This document shows positions 55,056-64,000 of a stretch of 64,000 bases of DNA, one piece after another (the stretch's first letter is position 1; every line of letters begins with the position of its first letter). The position numbers were made by a program, and so were the translations under genes. This stretch comes from Emticicia fluvialis (GTDB taxonomy: Bacteria; Bacteroidota; Bacteroidia; Cytophagales; Spirosomataceae): positions 1-64,000 of the forward strand of contig NZ_JANUSD010000003.1 of the NCBI RefSeq assembly GCF_024793945.1, in the 5' to 3' direction. The notes under the pieces were generated by a model. It ran no database searches and was not told the origin of the DNA. It saw only the letters and a list, made by a program, of their open reading frames with translations.

Positions 55056-56039
55056 CTACAAGTTCGCGCCACAACTATTTTCTATCATCCGCATCACCTC
55101 AGCGCCTTCAAAGCCGTTGCAGGGGTTGGGGGCGTTGCCTAAAAAGTATTGCACCGTTGCGGCTATCATGGGTTGTTGCACGTGTGCAAGGGCATCAAAA
55201 TGAATGGTTTCTGTATTACCGCCGGTTTCTATGGTAATACTATCTGTACCAAAAACAGCAAAACTGATTTTGCCTTTGCTGCCTTGAATCTCGCAATAAT
55301 CAACGGCCTGTGCGGCATTAAAACACCAGGTGCCATTAAAAACCACCCCGTTTTTAAACAGCACATTGCTCACCACCATATCGTCGGCATGATACAATCC
55401 CCCCTGATTCGTCGCCAGTCCGGTTACCTTTTCTACGTCGCCAAAGAAATAATACATCAAATCAAGCTGGTGCGGAGCCAGGTCATGAAACAGCCCCCCT
55501 CCGGCCGTTACGGGGTCTACGCGCCAGGCATTCCGCGGGTCGGCCAGTTCGTGTTCAGTCAGCGGCGGCTTGGCCAGCTCCAGCCTCACCAGCCGCACAT
55601 CGCCGATGGCGTGTCCGGCCAATAGTTCCTTCACTTTCCTGAAACGCTGCTGCGCACGCCTGTAATGCGCCACCACCAGTTTTACGCCTGCCTTTTGGGC
55701 GGCATAGGCTATTCGCATGGCGGCTGCGTAATCGTCGGCCATTGGTTTTTCTACATACACGGGTTTGCCTGCTGCTATGGCTGCAAGCGCGTACAGCTCG
55801 TGGCTTGATGGCGGCGTGGCCACATAAATGGCATTGATGGCCGGGTCGTTTATCAGCGCATGGGCGTCGGCATACCACTTGGGCACGCCGTGCCTATGGG
55901 CGTAATCTTCAGCCCGGGCGGCATCGCGCCGCATTACGGCTATCAGGGCAGAGGCCGGCACCTTGTTAAAGGCAGGCCCGCTCTTTACTTCGGTTACGTC
56001 TCCGCAGCCAATAATCCCCCAGTTAATTGTATCAGGCAT
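55056..56039 (-). CDS. Gfo/Idh/MocA-family oxidoreductase
   Basis: 327 residues. The N-terminal Rossmann motif WGIIGCGDVTEVKSGPAF, the YVEKPMADDYAAAMRIA block (Lys of the EKP motif) and the C-terminal dimerisation domain with HDLAPHQLDLMYYFFG are standard for NAD(P)-dependent sugar or inositol dehydrogenases. The substrate is unknown. The start at 56039 gives a short N-terminus before the Rossmann strand, as usual. Confidence 0.92.
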   Translation of the reverse strand: MPDTINWGIIGCGDVTEVKSGPAFNKVPASALIAVMRRDAARAEDYAHRHGVPKWYADAHALINDPAINAIYVATPPSSHELYALAAIAAGKPVYVEKPMADDYAAAMRIAYAAQKAGVKLVVAHYRRAQQRFRKVKELLAGHAIGDVRLVRLELAKPPLTEHELADPRNAWRVDPVTAGGGLFHDLAPHQLDLMYYFFGDVEKVTGLATNQGGLYHADDMVVSNVLFKNGVVFNGTWCFNAAQAVDYCEIQGSKGKISFAVFGTDSITIETGGNTETIHFDALAHVQQPMIAATVQYFLGNAPNPCNGFEGAEVMRMIENSCGANL

Positions 56040-56223
56040 ATCGTTTCTTTTTCAGATTTTGAAGCAAAGCAAATATCGAAAGAATATTCAACTTAGCAAA
56101 GGGCACAGGTTGAGGCACATATTTACGCCTTCAATATTTGTACGCAGCCCGAACAATATCGGCCTTGTATTGGTTATAACGGCACGGGGGAAACCCTACA
56201 CGACTTTATCAATTAAATATACC

Positions 56224-56805
56224 ATGAAAAAAAACATCATTCTACTTTGCCTTGTATTAGGCACTTTTACGGGCGCGGTTGCGCAGGAATCTAAACCCAG
56301 ATTTACCATTACCGCCGGTTACGGGCTGCTGACCATGCCGCAGTTTGCCGAAGGCCTGAGCGATATCCTAAGCACCACCGTTACCGGCGGCACCGTACGT
56401 TACGAAGACGCCAGTTTTTCTGGCGCGTTGGTGCTGGGCGTAAAAACCGCAGGCACAGGCCGGGTAAAACTGGGTATTGATGTAGTAAGCGAGCGTTTCT
56501 CGAAAAAGGTGTACAACACCAGCAATAACGAGTTTCTGGGCGACAGCCGTGGTAGTTACCTCAGCTTTATACCGCGGATAGACTACCACTGGTATAACAA
56601 ATCATTGTTGCGCCTGTACTCTGGCGTTGGGGCGGGTATTTCGTTTGCGTCGCAGAAATTCCAGAACACCAAAGACAACCATACTTTTTTTGCTTTCAAC
56701 GTAGTGCCGGTGGGTATTGAAATAGGCGGTAATCTCTCGGTCTACGGCGAAACCTCAGTGGGCTACAACGGCCTTATCAACCTGGGGCTTCGATACAAAC
56801 TTTAA
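56224..56805 (+). CDS. Small outer-membrane beta-barrel protein
   Basis: 193 residues from the ATG at 56224; in-frame codons upstream read through the Gfo/Idh 5' region and are rejected. A signal peptide (MKKNIILLCLVLGTFTGAVAQ) is followed by alternating strands (RFTITAGYGLLTM, GALVLGVKTAGTGRVKLGIDV, and a C-terminal GLINLGLRYKL), the form of an 8-stranded OmpA/OmpW-like barrel. A terminator follows. Confidence 0.8.
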   Translation: MKKNIILLCLVLGTFTGAVAQESKPRFTITAGYGLLTMPQFAEGLSDILSTTVTGGTVRYEDASFSGALVLGVKTAGTGRVKLGIDVVSERFSKKVYNTSNNEFLGDSRGSYLSFIPRIDYHWYNKSLLRLYSGVGAGISFASQKFQNTKDNHTFFAFNVVPVGIEIGGNLSVYGETSVGYNGLINLGLRYKL

Positions 56806-56830
56806 AAACAGTGTGCTTCTTACAATCCGG

Positions 56831-56870
56831 AAACTATCCTTTTACCACAATTAGTAAAGGATAGTTTTTT
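56831..56870 (+). terminator. Terminator after the barrel gene
   Basis: AAACTATCCTTTTAC (from 56831) pairs with GTAAAGGATAGTTT (to 56867), followed by a T-rich stretch. Confidence 0.8.
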
Positions 56871-56994
56871 TATTCCCCTCGCTTACTCATTCTTCAGTAG
56901 CAATCTCGCGGCTGTCATTTGGCCTCTGCACAATACCCTTTTAATTGTCATAATATTTTCTTTTCTTCGTCAGATAACTCAATCTATCAACCTG

Positions 56995-58557
56995 ATGAAA
57001 TCATTAAGCGTATTTATTTTACTTACATTCCTGTTTGCTTTCAGCATACAGGCTCAGAAGCGCACCCCTGTTAATACCTACCGAAACCCCGTTATTGCCG
57101 GAGACTTTGCCGACCCGTCGGTCATTCGTGTGGGAGACACCTATTATGCCGCCGGAACATCGTCTGAATGGGCACCGGCTTACCCGATTTATACATCCAA
57201 AAACTTAGTCGACTGGGAATATCTCGGCCCGGTTTTTAATGAAATACCGACATGGACAATGGGCAGCTATTGGGCACCTGAGTTGTTCTATCGCAACGGC
57301 ACCTATTACGTCTATTACACCGCCCGCCGGAAATCAGACAAGCAATCATACATTGGCGTAGCCACTACCAAAGACCTGAAAAAAGGCTTCACCGACCACG
57401 GACTGATTATTGAATGGACAAACGAAGCCATTGATGCCTACGTGGTGGAAGACAAAGGCAAGCTGTACATTACCTGGAAAGCCTACGGACTCGACAAAGG
57501 CAAAACCATCGAACTACTGGGTGCCGAATTATCAGCCGACGGACTGAAAGTAACCGGAGAAGCATTTACAATGATATCAGCCAACAAAAACGATTGGGAA
57601 GGCGGCGGTGCCGAAGGGCAATCTATCTTTAAACGTGGCAAATACTGGTACATGCTGTATTCGGGCAACTCTTGCTGCGGCAGCAAATGCAACTATATGG
57701 TGGGCGTGGCAAGGGCAGAAAAACTGCAAGGTCCCTGGACAAAATTCGCAGGTAACCCCATATTGGTAAGTGGCGATGCATGGAAATGCCCCGGACACGG
57801 CACCGTAGTAACCACGCCAGATAACCGTTATTTTTACCTGCACCATGCCTACAGCGGCACCGACTTCACCTACGTGGGCCGACAAGGCGTGCTGACCGAA
57901 ATGGTATGGAACGAAACCACCCGGTGGCCTGCTTTCCGTTACGGCAAGGCTACTCCTCAACAGGCAGAATCGCCAGCCGAAACCAGTGTAGCCAATTATG
58001 AAGGTTTTTCGGTAGATTTCAGCAAGAATATACCTAATCTGCGATGGATATTCGATGTGCGCCAGCCAAAACCTGCTTATGCAGTTCAAAACGGAACACT
58101 ACAGATTGAAAACAGCAACACTACCCAAACCGGAAACTTCATTGGTTTCAATATCAAAAATGGAAGTTTTGCTTTCTCGGCACAGGTGCTGCCAAAGGCT
58201 GACGTAATGCAGAACATTGTCATTTACGGCGATGCCAACAACGCCTTAGGCTACGGAATAATGCAGAATACGGTGCAGCTATGGCGCGTTAAAGACGGCG
58301 TGCATGAGGTAATAAAAACGCAGGAGATACCCCAGACCAACAAAGAAATAACTCTGAAACTGCAAAGCTACAACGGCCGTTTTTATGAATTCAGTTGGGA
58401 AATAAAAGGCGAAAAAACCGATGGCAGCAACAAACTGGCAGAAGTAGACACTTTATGGCTTCCCCGTTGGGACAGAGCCCCCCGTGTAGGCCTCAATGTA
58501 TCAGGCAAACCCGGCGGCAAGGGCGAAGTAAAGCATATAGAGATGAAGTATTTGTAA
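56995..58557 (+). CDS. Secreted GH43-family glycoside hydrolase
   Basis: 520 residues with a signal peptide (SVFILLTFLFAFSIQAQ). The GH43 five-bladed propeller carries the catalytic triad: Asp40 in GDFADPSVI (base), Asp147 in EAIDAYVV (pKa modulator) and Glu207 in GGGAEGQSIF (acid). A C-terminal beta-sandwich domain of about 190 residues follows (NIPNLRWIFDVRQPK, GNFIGFNIKNGSFAFSAQV). GH43 enzymes release arabinose, xylose or galactose from plant polysaccharides. Monocistronic. Confidence 0.92.
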   Translation: MKSLSVFILLTFLFAFSIQAQKRTPVNTYRNPVIAGDFADPSVIRVGDTYYAAGTSSEWAPAYPIYTSKNLVDWEYLGPVFNEIPTWTMGSYWAPELFYRNGTYYVYYTARRKSDKQSYIGVATTKDLKKGFTDHGLIIEWTNEAIDAYVVEDKGKLYITWKAYGLDKGKTIELLGAELSADGLKVTGEAFTMISANKNDWEGGGAEGQSIFKRGKYWYMLYSGNSCCGSKCNYMVGVARAEKLQGPWTKFAGNPILVSGDAWKCPGHGTVVTTPDNRYFYLHHAYSGTDFTYVGRQGVLTEMVWNETTRWPAFRYGKATPQQAESPAETSVANYEGFSVDFSKNIPNLRWIFDVRQPKPAYAVQNGTLQIENSNTTQTGNFIGFNIKNGSFAFSAQVLPKADVMQNIVIYGDANNALGYGIMQNTVQLWRVKDGVHEVIKTQEIPQTNKEITLKLQSYNGRFYEFSWEIKGEKTDGSNKLAEVDTLWLPRWDRAPRVGLNVSGKPGGKGEVKHIEMKYL

Positions 58558-58581
58558 AATTGAGCAGAATTAATTGACATA

Positions 58582-58686
58582 TTTTAACCACAGAGTTTCT
58601 CTGAGCAAGACACGAAACTGTATATTCAGTTCTAAACTCACTCCGTGACACTCTGTGCTTTAAACTTAGTGACACTCCGTGGTTAA
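58582..58686. repeat. CCAC/GTGG-ended intergenic inverted repeat, copy 3
   Basis: Opens TTTAACCACAGAGT and closes ACTCCGTGGTTAAA with internal repeats (CTCCGTGACACTCTGTG). The ends are long imperfect inverted repeats. Lies between convergent genes. Confidence 0.6.
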
Positions 58687-58762
58687 AAAATTTACCCATC
58701 TGCCCCATGCCTTCTGCAATTACATTCGGCATTCTGCGATCGACATTCAAAAAATAACTTCA

Positions 58763-59488
58763 CTATTTACTCAACAGCCTACTCTTCACCACCAGCTCAA
58801 TCACCTGCTCGCGCATGGTTCGGCTCACCGGTATCAGATGCCCCCCAATCGTCAGGTCATTGTTTTCAATGCTCGCTATTTTGGCCCTTGCCACCAGATA
58901 AGACTTATGCACCCGTAGAAATCTATGAGGGTCCAGGTATTCCTCCACCGCTTTCAGTGGCAGCAGTGTCATGTACTTACCCCGGCTGGTGTATATCATT
59001 ACATAATTTTGCAGGGCCTGCACAAATAGAATCTCGTCTATCAGTATCTTCTCATACTTGCTTTCGCACTTAATAAACAGGTAGTCTGGCTCGGCGCTTA
59101 CGGTGTGGTTTCCGGCCTTTCTATTTTTCAGCTCATGCAGTTCGCGCGCCTTGTTGGTGGCTTTGTAGAAACGGTTAAAAGTAATGGGTTTCAGCAGGTA
59201 ATCAACGGCATCAAACTGAAACCCCTCCAGCGCATAGTTGGGGTAGGCTGTGGTAATAATCACCATAGGCAGCTTAGGTTTAATTTTCAGGAAGTCCAGC
59301 CCCGTCATGTGGGGCATCTGAATATCCATAAAAATCAGGTCTATGGCCTCATTTTCCAGTATTTTGTTCAGCTCAAGCGGATTCTCAGCCACAGCCACAG
59401 CCTCAAGGTAATCAATTACCTCCATGTATTTCAGCAGGCCCTCGCCCGCCAGTGGTTCGTCGTCTACAATGACACACCTGAGTTTCAT
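58763..59488 (-). CDS. LytTR-family response regulator
   Basis: 241 residues. The receiver has CVIVDDEPLAGEGL, phospho-acceptor Asp55 (FMDIQMPHMTG) and LLKPI. The C-terminal LytTR domain has FVQALQNYVMIYT and FLRVHKSYLVARAKI. The cognate kinase gene overlaps its start by 4 bases. Same length and architecture as the regulator at 23633, but a different pair. Confidence 0.93.
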   Translation of the reverse strand: MKLRCVIVDDEPLAGEGLLKYMEVIDYLEAVAVAENPLELNKILENEAIDLIFMDIQMPHMTGLDFLKIKPKLPMVIITTAYPNYALEGFQFDAVDYLLKPITFNRFYKATNKARELHELKNRKAGNHTVSAEPDYLFIKCESKYEKILIDEILFVQALQNYVMIYTSRGKYMTLLPLKAVEEYLDPHRFLRVHKSYLVARAKIASIENNDLTIGGHLIPVSRTMREQVIELVVKSRLLSK

Positions 59489-60546
59489 TTCAAATCTATG
59501 GTCAGGTTTACCTGATACGTTTGTTTGTCAGTATCAATCCATAATTTATGCCTATGCGGATACACCAGATTCAGCCGCCGTTCCACATTCTTTAAGCCTA
59601 TCCCGTGTGCAGTGGCAGGTGCATCATTTCTGCTGTTTTCAATCTGCATTTCAAGGGTCTGATGCCCCTTTACTGCCAGGCACATCCGTATAAAATGCGG
59701 CCGCCCTTTGCCCTTCGACACATGCTTGAAGGCGTTCTCAACAAAAGGCAGCAACATAAACGGAGCGATGCGAACGCCCTGCGCCGATGCGTGGTTAATC
59801 TCAAACTGCAAATCGGTCTGGTTTTCGTTCAGCCTCAGCGACTCCAGTTCAATAAAATTCTCTACAAAATGCAGTTCTTTGCTGAGCGGAATCTCCTCGT
59901 CGTTACACTCATAAAGCTGATACCGCAGCATCTCTGAAAACGAAGCGAGCGACTCCGACGCCCTGTCGGGGTTTTTGTGTATCAGCACAAAAATAGAATT
60001 AATGGTATTGAACAAAAAGTGCGGATTAATCTGCGATTTCAGGTATTTCAGCTCTGTTTCCAGGTTATCTTTTTCGAGCGTGAGCCTTTTCTTCTCGGCT
60101 TCCAGCCAGTTTTTGCCCAGCTTTACGCTCATGGCCAAAGTCATGCTGGCCGCTGTTGACGGCAGCGCATTGATAGCGAAAATAAACGGGTAGTCGGATG
60201 GCGGGCGACCAAACATCTCATAAAAACTGAGACCCGAGAAATACGGAGCCAGATAATACCCGCCCGTAATCAGAGCCGAACAAACCAGAATAGTAATAAT
60301 AACCAGCGCAATGTAAGTGCGGTAAGCCCCCACGTACAAAAACCGCGGGATAAGATAATACAGATTAAAATAGGCGCCCAGTGCCTGAAAAACAATATAA
60401 CCCAGAAACTTAACCGGCAGCGGCCCCAGAAAAAGATACGCGAAGGCATCGTGCAGGTTACCCACGTTAATGAGCATCCAGAGCAGATGATACCCTATCC
60501 AGAACGGAATATGATGGAGTTTATATCTGAAAAACCAGTTTTGCAT
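59485..60546 (-). CDS. LytS-like sensor histidine kinase
   Basis: 353 residues from the ATG at 60546, chosen because it begins just before the RYKLHHIPFWIGYH segment that opens kinases of this group; an in-frame start at 60660 would add an atypical 38-residue extension. Four to five transmembrane helices precede a coiled coil (EKKRLTLEKDNLETELKYL) and the His motif SQINPHFLFNTINSIF, then FMLLPFVENAFKHV in the ATPase domain. Coupled to the LytTR gene. Confidence 0.88.
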   Translation of the reverse strand: MQNWFFRYKLHHIPFWIGYHLLWMLINVGNLHDAFAYLFLGPLPVKFLGYIVFQALGAYFNLYYLIPRFLYVGAYRTYIALVIITILVCSALITGGYYLAPYFSGLSFYEMFGRPPSDYPFIFAINALPSTAASMTLAMSVKLGKNWLEAEKKRLTLEKDNLETELKYLKSQINPHFLFNTINSIFVLIHKNPDRASESLASFSEMLRYQLYECNDEEIPLSKELHFVENFIELESLRLNENQTDLQFEINHASAQGVRIAPFMLLPFVENAFKHVSKGKGRPHFIRMCLAVKGHQTLEMQIENSRNDAPATAHGIGLKNVERRLNLVYPHRHKLWIDTDKQTYQVNLTIDLK

Positions 60547-60660
60547 CAATAAAGCCTTAACAATCAATAGCCCTAAGATACAGATAATCTCCCACCCCCC
60601 AAACCCTGATTGACGTATGGTATTAAATAGATGATGAAATGCAGAAACCGAACACCGCAT

Positions 60661-60822
60661 CGTATATTCTAATAAATTACTACCTTCGTTAGTTTGCAGA
60701 CGGGCATCAGGTTGTCGTCGATGATAAGGGAAAAACCTAATATTGGAGGTCGACGACTTTTTTATTTGGATTTCTCCTCAAAAACCCCTAAAATAGCACC
60801 TGCAAAGCCCCTTTCAAAACGG
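60661..60822 (+). promoter_or_regulatory. CRISPR leader region
   Basis: About 160 bases between the kinase gene and the first repeat. It contains an inverted repeat GTCGTCGA (near 60714)/TCGACGAC (near 60750) followed by T6 and an AT-rich tract, then GC-poor sequence up to 60823. Array polarity (8-nt ATTGAAAC handle, decay at the far end) places the leader here. Confidence 0.6.
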
Positions 60823-63800
60823 CCATTAATCGCACCATGTAGGAATTGAAACCGCGAGGCAACTATCTTAAAAACCTCGGGGTTTTGGGCCATTAATCGC
60901 ACCATGTAGGAATTGAAACAATCAGAAATTGGTTTTATTGATAGTCAGGCACCGCCATTAATCGCACCATGTAGGAATTGAAACCGCGCACATTGTCTGC
61001 CTGAGTTTAAGCTCGTTTTACCATTAATCGCACCATGTAGGAATTGAAACCAATGAGAAAATCGGATCTAAAGTGTACAATTTCACTTTTAATCGCACCA
61101 TGTAGGAATTGAAACAAATGTGCGACTTGTATATTTAAAAATGAATGCAAACCTTTTAATCGCACCATGTAGGAATTGAAACAAAGAAAGCGAATTCAAC
61201 TACATTAAAGACGAACGGACTTTTAATCGCACCATGTAGGAATTGAAACGCCATTCATGCCATTTGACATCCAGTTTAAAGTTTCTTTTAATCGCACCAT
61301 GTAGGAATTGAAACTTTCAGTAGACTCAAATCTACAATCAATACCGTACCTTTTAATCGCACCATGTAGGAATTGAAACTTATTTTCAGCAGCCAATTCT
61401 GTTCTTAATTTCTCTTCTTTTAATCGCACCATGTAGGAATTGAAACTAGTATATTAAAGAAAGACTGGAAATTCAACGGAGTCTTTTAATCGCACCATGT
61501 AGGAATTGAAACAAAATTCTTGTTATTATGCTCATTTTCTGTGTGTGCTTTTAATCGCACCATGTAGGAATTGAAACATGGAAACGCAAGATGTTTATAT
61601 AGAGGTTTGGGTACTTTTAATCGCACCATGTAGGAATTGAAACACCTCTGGCGGTAATAGACCTTGAAACAACCGGAGACTTTTAATCGCACCATGTAGG
61701 AATTGAAACGACGCAACTGCAACCCATGGCATAACAGATGAAGACCTTTTAATCGCACCATGTAGGAATTGAAACAAATCATTATGCCTCTTCGTCAATG
61801 GCGCTTTCTCTCTTTTAATCGCACCATGTAGGAATTGAAACTAAACACAGCACTAGGGTCTGAAGTAGTTGAAGGACTTTTAATCGCACCATGTAGGAAT
61901 TGAAACTCGGCTTTTACAATTTGTAACCTAATTTGTAACTTACCATTAATCGCACCATGTAGGAATTGAAACTTTTCTTAATTTTTAAAGTTTAAATTGA
62001 ACAATATTCCATTAATCGCACCATGTAGGAATTGAAACTGTTAACGCCATTTACGGATGGTGTGGCCGGACTGACCATTAATCGCACCATGTAGGAATTG
62101 AAACTCAGCTCTACCGTTCACATAATCAATATAGCCCTCCCATTAATCGCACCATGTAGGAATTGAAACCGCGGTAGCCATAAAAAACATTATCGCGCCA
62201 TGAACCATTAATCGCACCATGTAGGAATTGAAACTGGGTTGAAGCGTGTAGCAACAGTCCTGAAATTCTGCCATTAATCGCACCATGTAGGAATTGAAAC
62301 TCCGTTACAATTACGCCACCTGATTTTTTATACATACCATTAATCGCACCATGTAGGAATTGAAACATTACCTTTTCGACTTGTCGCCAATTGCTAGTTA
62401 AACTTTTAATCGCACCATGTAGGAATTGAAACATTTCAGTTAAAAGCAGATCCTGGTAATCACCAAAACCATTAATCGCACCATGTAGGAATTGAAACAA
62501 ATCCCCGGAATTTCGCACAAGTTTGCAGCTAATTCCATTAATCGCACCATGTAGGAATTGAAACTCTACATAACCTGTACCTTGCATACCTTTGTGCGCT
62601 TCCATTAATCGCACCATGTAGGAATTGAAACAAATAGAGAAAGCAAAAGTAAAGGCTTATTTTAACCCCATTAATCGCACCATGTAGGAATTGAAACTAA
62701 GTGCCTTAAGGGTCTTATCAGATTCAGCGGATGCCCATTAATCGCACCATGTAGGAATTGAAACTTTCTACTATGTCGTCTGTTACTGCGTTGCCAAGCA
62801 CCATTAATCGCACCATGTAGGAATTGAAACTTTAAAACAAATATTTTATGCTCGTTATTTATTGTTGCCATTAATCGCACCATGTAGGAATTGAAACACC
62901 CTTTAGCTATAAAAGCATTTTTATTCCTTAAACCATTAATCGCACCATGTAGGAATTGAAACGAGTACTTTTTATCTACAACGCCTACACTCCGTATCCC
63001 ATTAATCGCACCATGTAGGAATTGAAACTTCAGCTTGTCTTTCGCGCTTGACGTATGCCGTATTCCATTAATCGCACCATGTAGGAATTGAAACATTTCC
63101 TGCTTTCGGACGTTTACAAGGCAGATATTTCCATTAATCGCACCATGTAGGAATTGAAACAACTCATCTTTTGTTATTATTATTTCTCTCTTGAACCATT
63201 AATCGCACCATGTAGGAATTGAAACGCACGGTTACACCTATTGTATTAAGTGTACCCCCTTTTAATCGCACCATGTAGGAATTGAAACTTGTTTCGGTTG
63301 CTTCCTTTCTCCCGTTGTAGACTCTTTTAATCGCACCATGTAGGAATTGAAACCAATTGCCGAAAACTTAGAGGGTACCAATGTAGTTCCCTTTTAATCG
63401 CACCATGTAGGAATTGAAACTGGGATAATGTAATCTGTAATACTGCAAGGTTAAACCTTTTAATCGCACCATATAGGAATTGAAACTTAATATGCGTGAT
63501 GCAATGCGTAGCTGCACATCCCTTTTAATCGCACCATGTAGGAATTGAAACAAAGACCGCGACGGCAAGCCTGATAAATCGCACTATCCATTAATCGCAC
63601 CATGTAGGAATTGAAACCCGGCAAAAAGAATAAAGCCTAATAGCAAGATAAACCATTAATCGCACCATGTAGGAATTGAAACAGTTAAAAATTCAGGATT
63701 AACCCTAATTGTGCTTCTCCATTAATCGCACCATGTAGGAATTGAAACCGCGCTTGCCTATTATATAAGATTCGGTCAGGTCATCCTTCTTATCGCACCA

Positions 63801-63942
63801 TGTAGGAATTGAAACCGCAGGTACAGAGAGCCACCCACCGAAAGGTTTTCACTTTTAATCGCACCATGTAGGAATTGAAATGGCGTATTCGGGTCATACT
63901 TGCCGACACGTAGGGGCACTTTTAATCGCACCATGTAGGAAT
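60823..63942 (+). CRISPR. CRISPR array, 48 repeats of 30 bp, 47 spacers
   Basis: Repeats have the form C[CA/TT]TTAATCGCACCATGTA then GGAATTGAAAC (30 bases); spacers are about 34-38 bases. Two variants differ at positions 2-3: CCA (repeats 1-4, 18-24, 26-37, 43-45) and CTT (5-17, 25, 38-42, 47, 48). Repeat 41 has ATATAGG, repeat 46 has a changed 5' end, 47 ends GAAAT and 48 is truncated at 63942. The 3' GAATTGAAAC end fits the 8-nt handle of type I-B and III systems. No cas genes are in the window; they may lie beyond the right edge. Confidence 0.97.
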
Positions 63943-64000
63943 CCAATGAAGTACCAGCGATTAAGGCGGACCGCCGCGCGGTCGCTGTCTATTCAAACAA
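63943..64000. other. Region after the array with a GC-rich palindrome
   Basis: GACCGC/GCGGTC form a perfect 6-bp stem with a CGC loop near 63988, in much more GC-rich DNA than the array. It directly follows the truncated last repeat, so a deletion or insertion boundary is possible. Too little sequence to say more. Confidence 0.4.

Noticed and set aside
61223..63568. Minus-strand frames through the CRISPR array
   Set aside because: They are repeat-spacer sequence read as protein (recurrent FQFLHGAI), not genes.

Overview
The window looks like a chromosomal segment of a Bacteroidota bacterium. Evidence: a TlpA-type thioredoxin protein with a DUF4369-like N-terminus, outer-membrane barrels with the TonB-receptor look, LytTR two-component pairs, DUF1080/DUF1593/GH43 secreted proteins, and many upstream regions with the Bacteroidota promoter signature (-33 TTTG or TTG, -7 TAnnTTTG) instead of -35/-10 boxes. 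The finer taxonomic position cannot be read from the sequence. No rRNA or tRNA gene was recognised.

Layout. 0.6-10.5 kb: two paralogous lipoproteins (612 and 8722), a TlpA-like oxidoreductase, an epimerase-like gene with a Crp/Fnr regulator bracketed by a 180-bp direct repeat, an MFS exporter and a YjlB-type cupin. 10.7-20.7 kb: a tyrosinase-like lipoprotein, a two-gene secreted/cytosolic unit, a PHP hydrolase with a membrane protein and an amidase, and a large membrane-anchored protein of unknown function. 21-25.5 kb: an XRE regulator, a Panacea-type antitoxin with a probable PemK-like toxin, and a LytTR kinase/regulator pair. 25.9-27.2 kb: an isochorismatase-family gene split by a 760-bp insertion. 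27.3-36.5 kb: YceI, a BNR protein, DUF1593 with a long repeat-rich leader, an SDR/HxlR divergent pair, a DUF3267 zincin, a GNAT and DUF1080.

37.5-45.1 kb is an accessory island. It holds five tandem genes for 51-58 residue peptides sharing a KKxWxxPxxxKIE motif, a REP array of about 19 palindromes around a RAYT transposase, a PD-(D/E)xK nuclease-like gene, and an operon of a C39-like cysteine peptidase with a 63-residue protein. 45.3-50.8 kb is a compact virion module (scaffold, decoration, major capsid, connectors, tail tube, tail chaperone with a probable -1 frameshift) with no terminase, portal, tape measure or integrase.

51-60.7 kb returns to host genes: a secreted protein, a TonB-receptor-like barrel, a Gfo/Idh/MocA dehydrogenase, a small barrel, GH43 and a second LytTR pair. 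60.8-63.9 kb is a 48-repeat CRISPR array with two repeat variants in blocks. No cas gene is present. Repeat orientation, with an 8-nt ATTGAAAC handle, and decay at the right end put the leader on the left.
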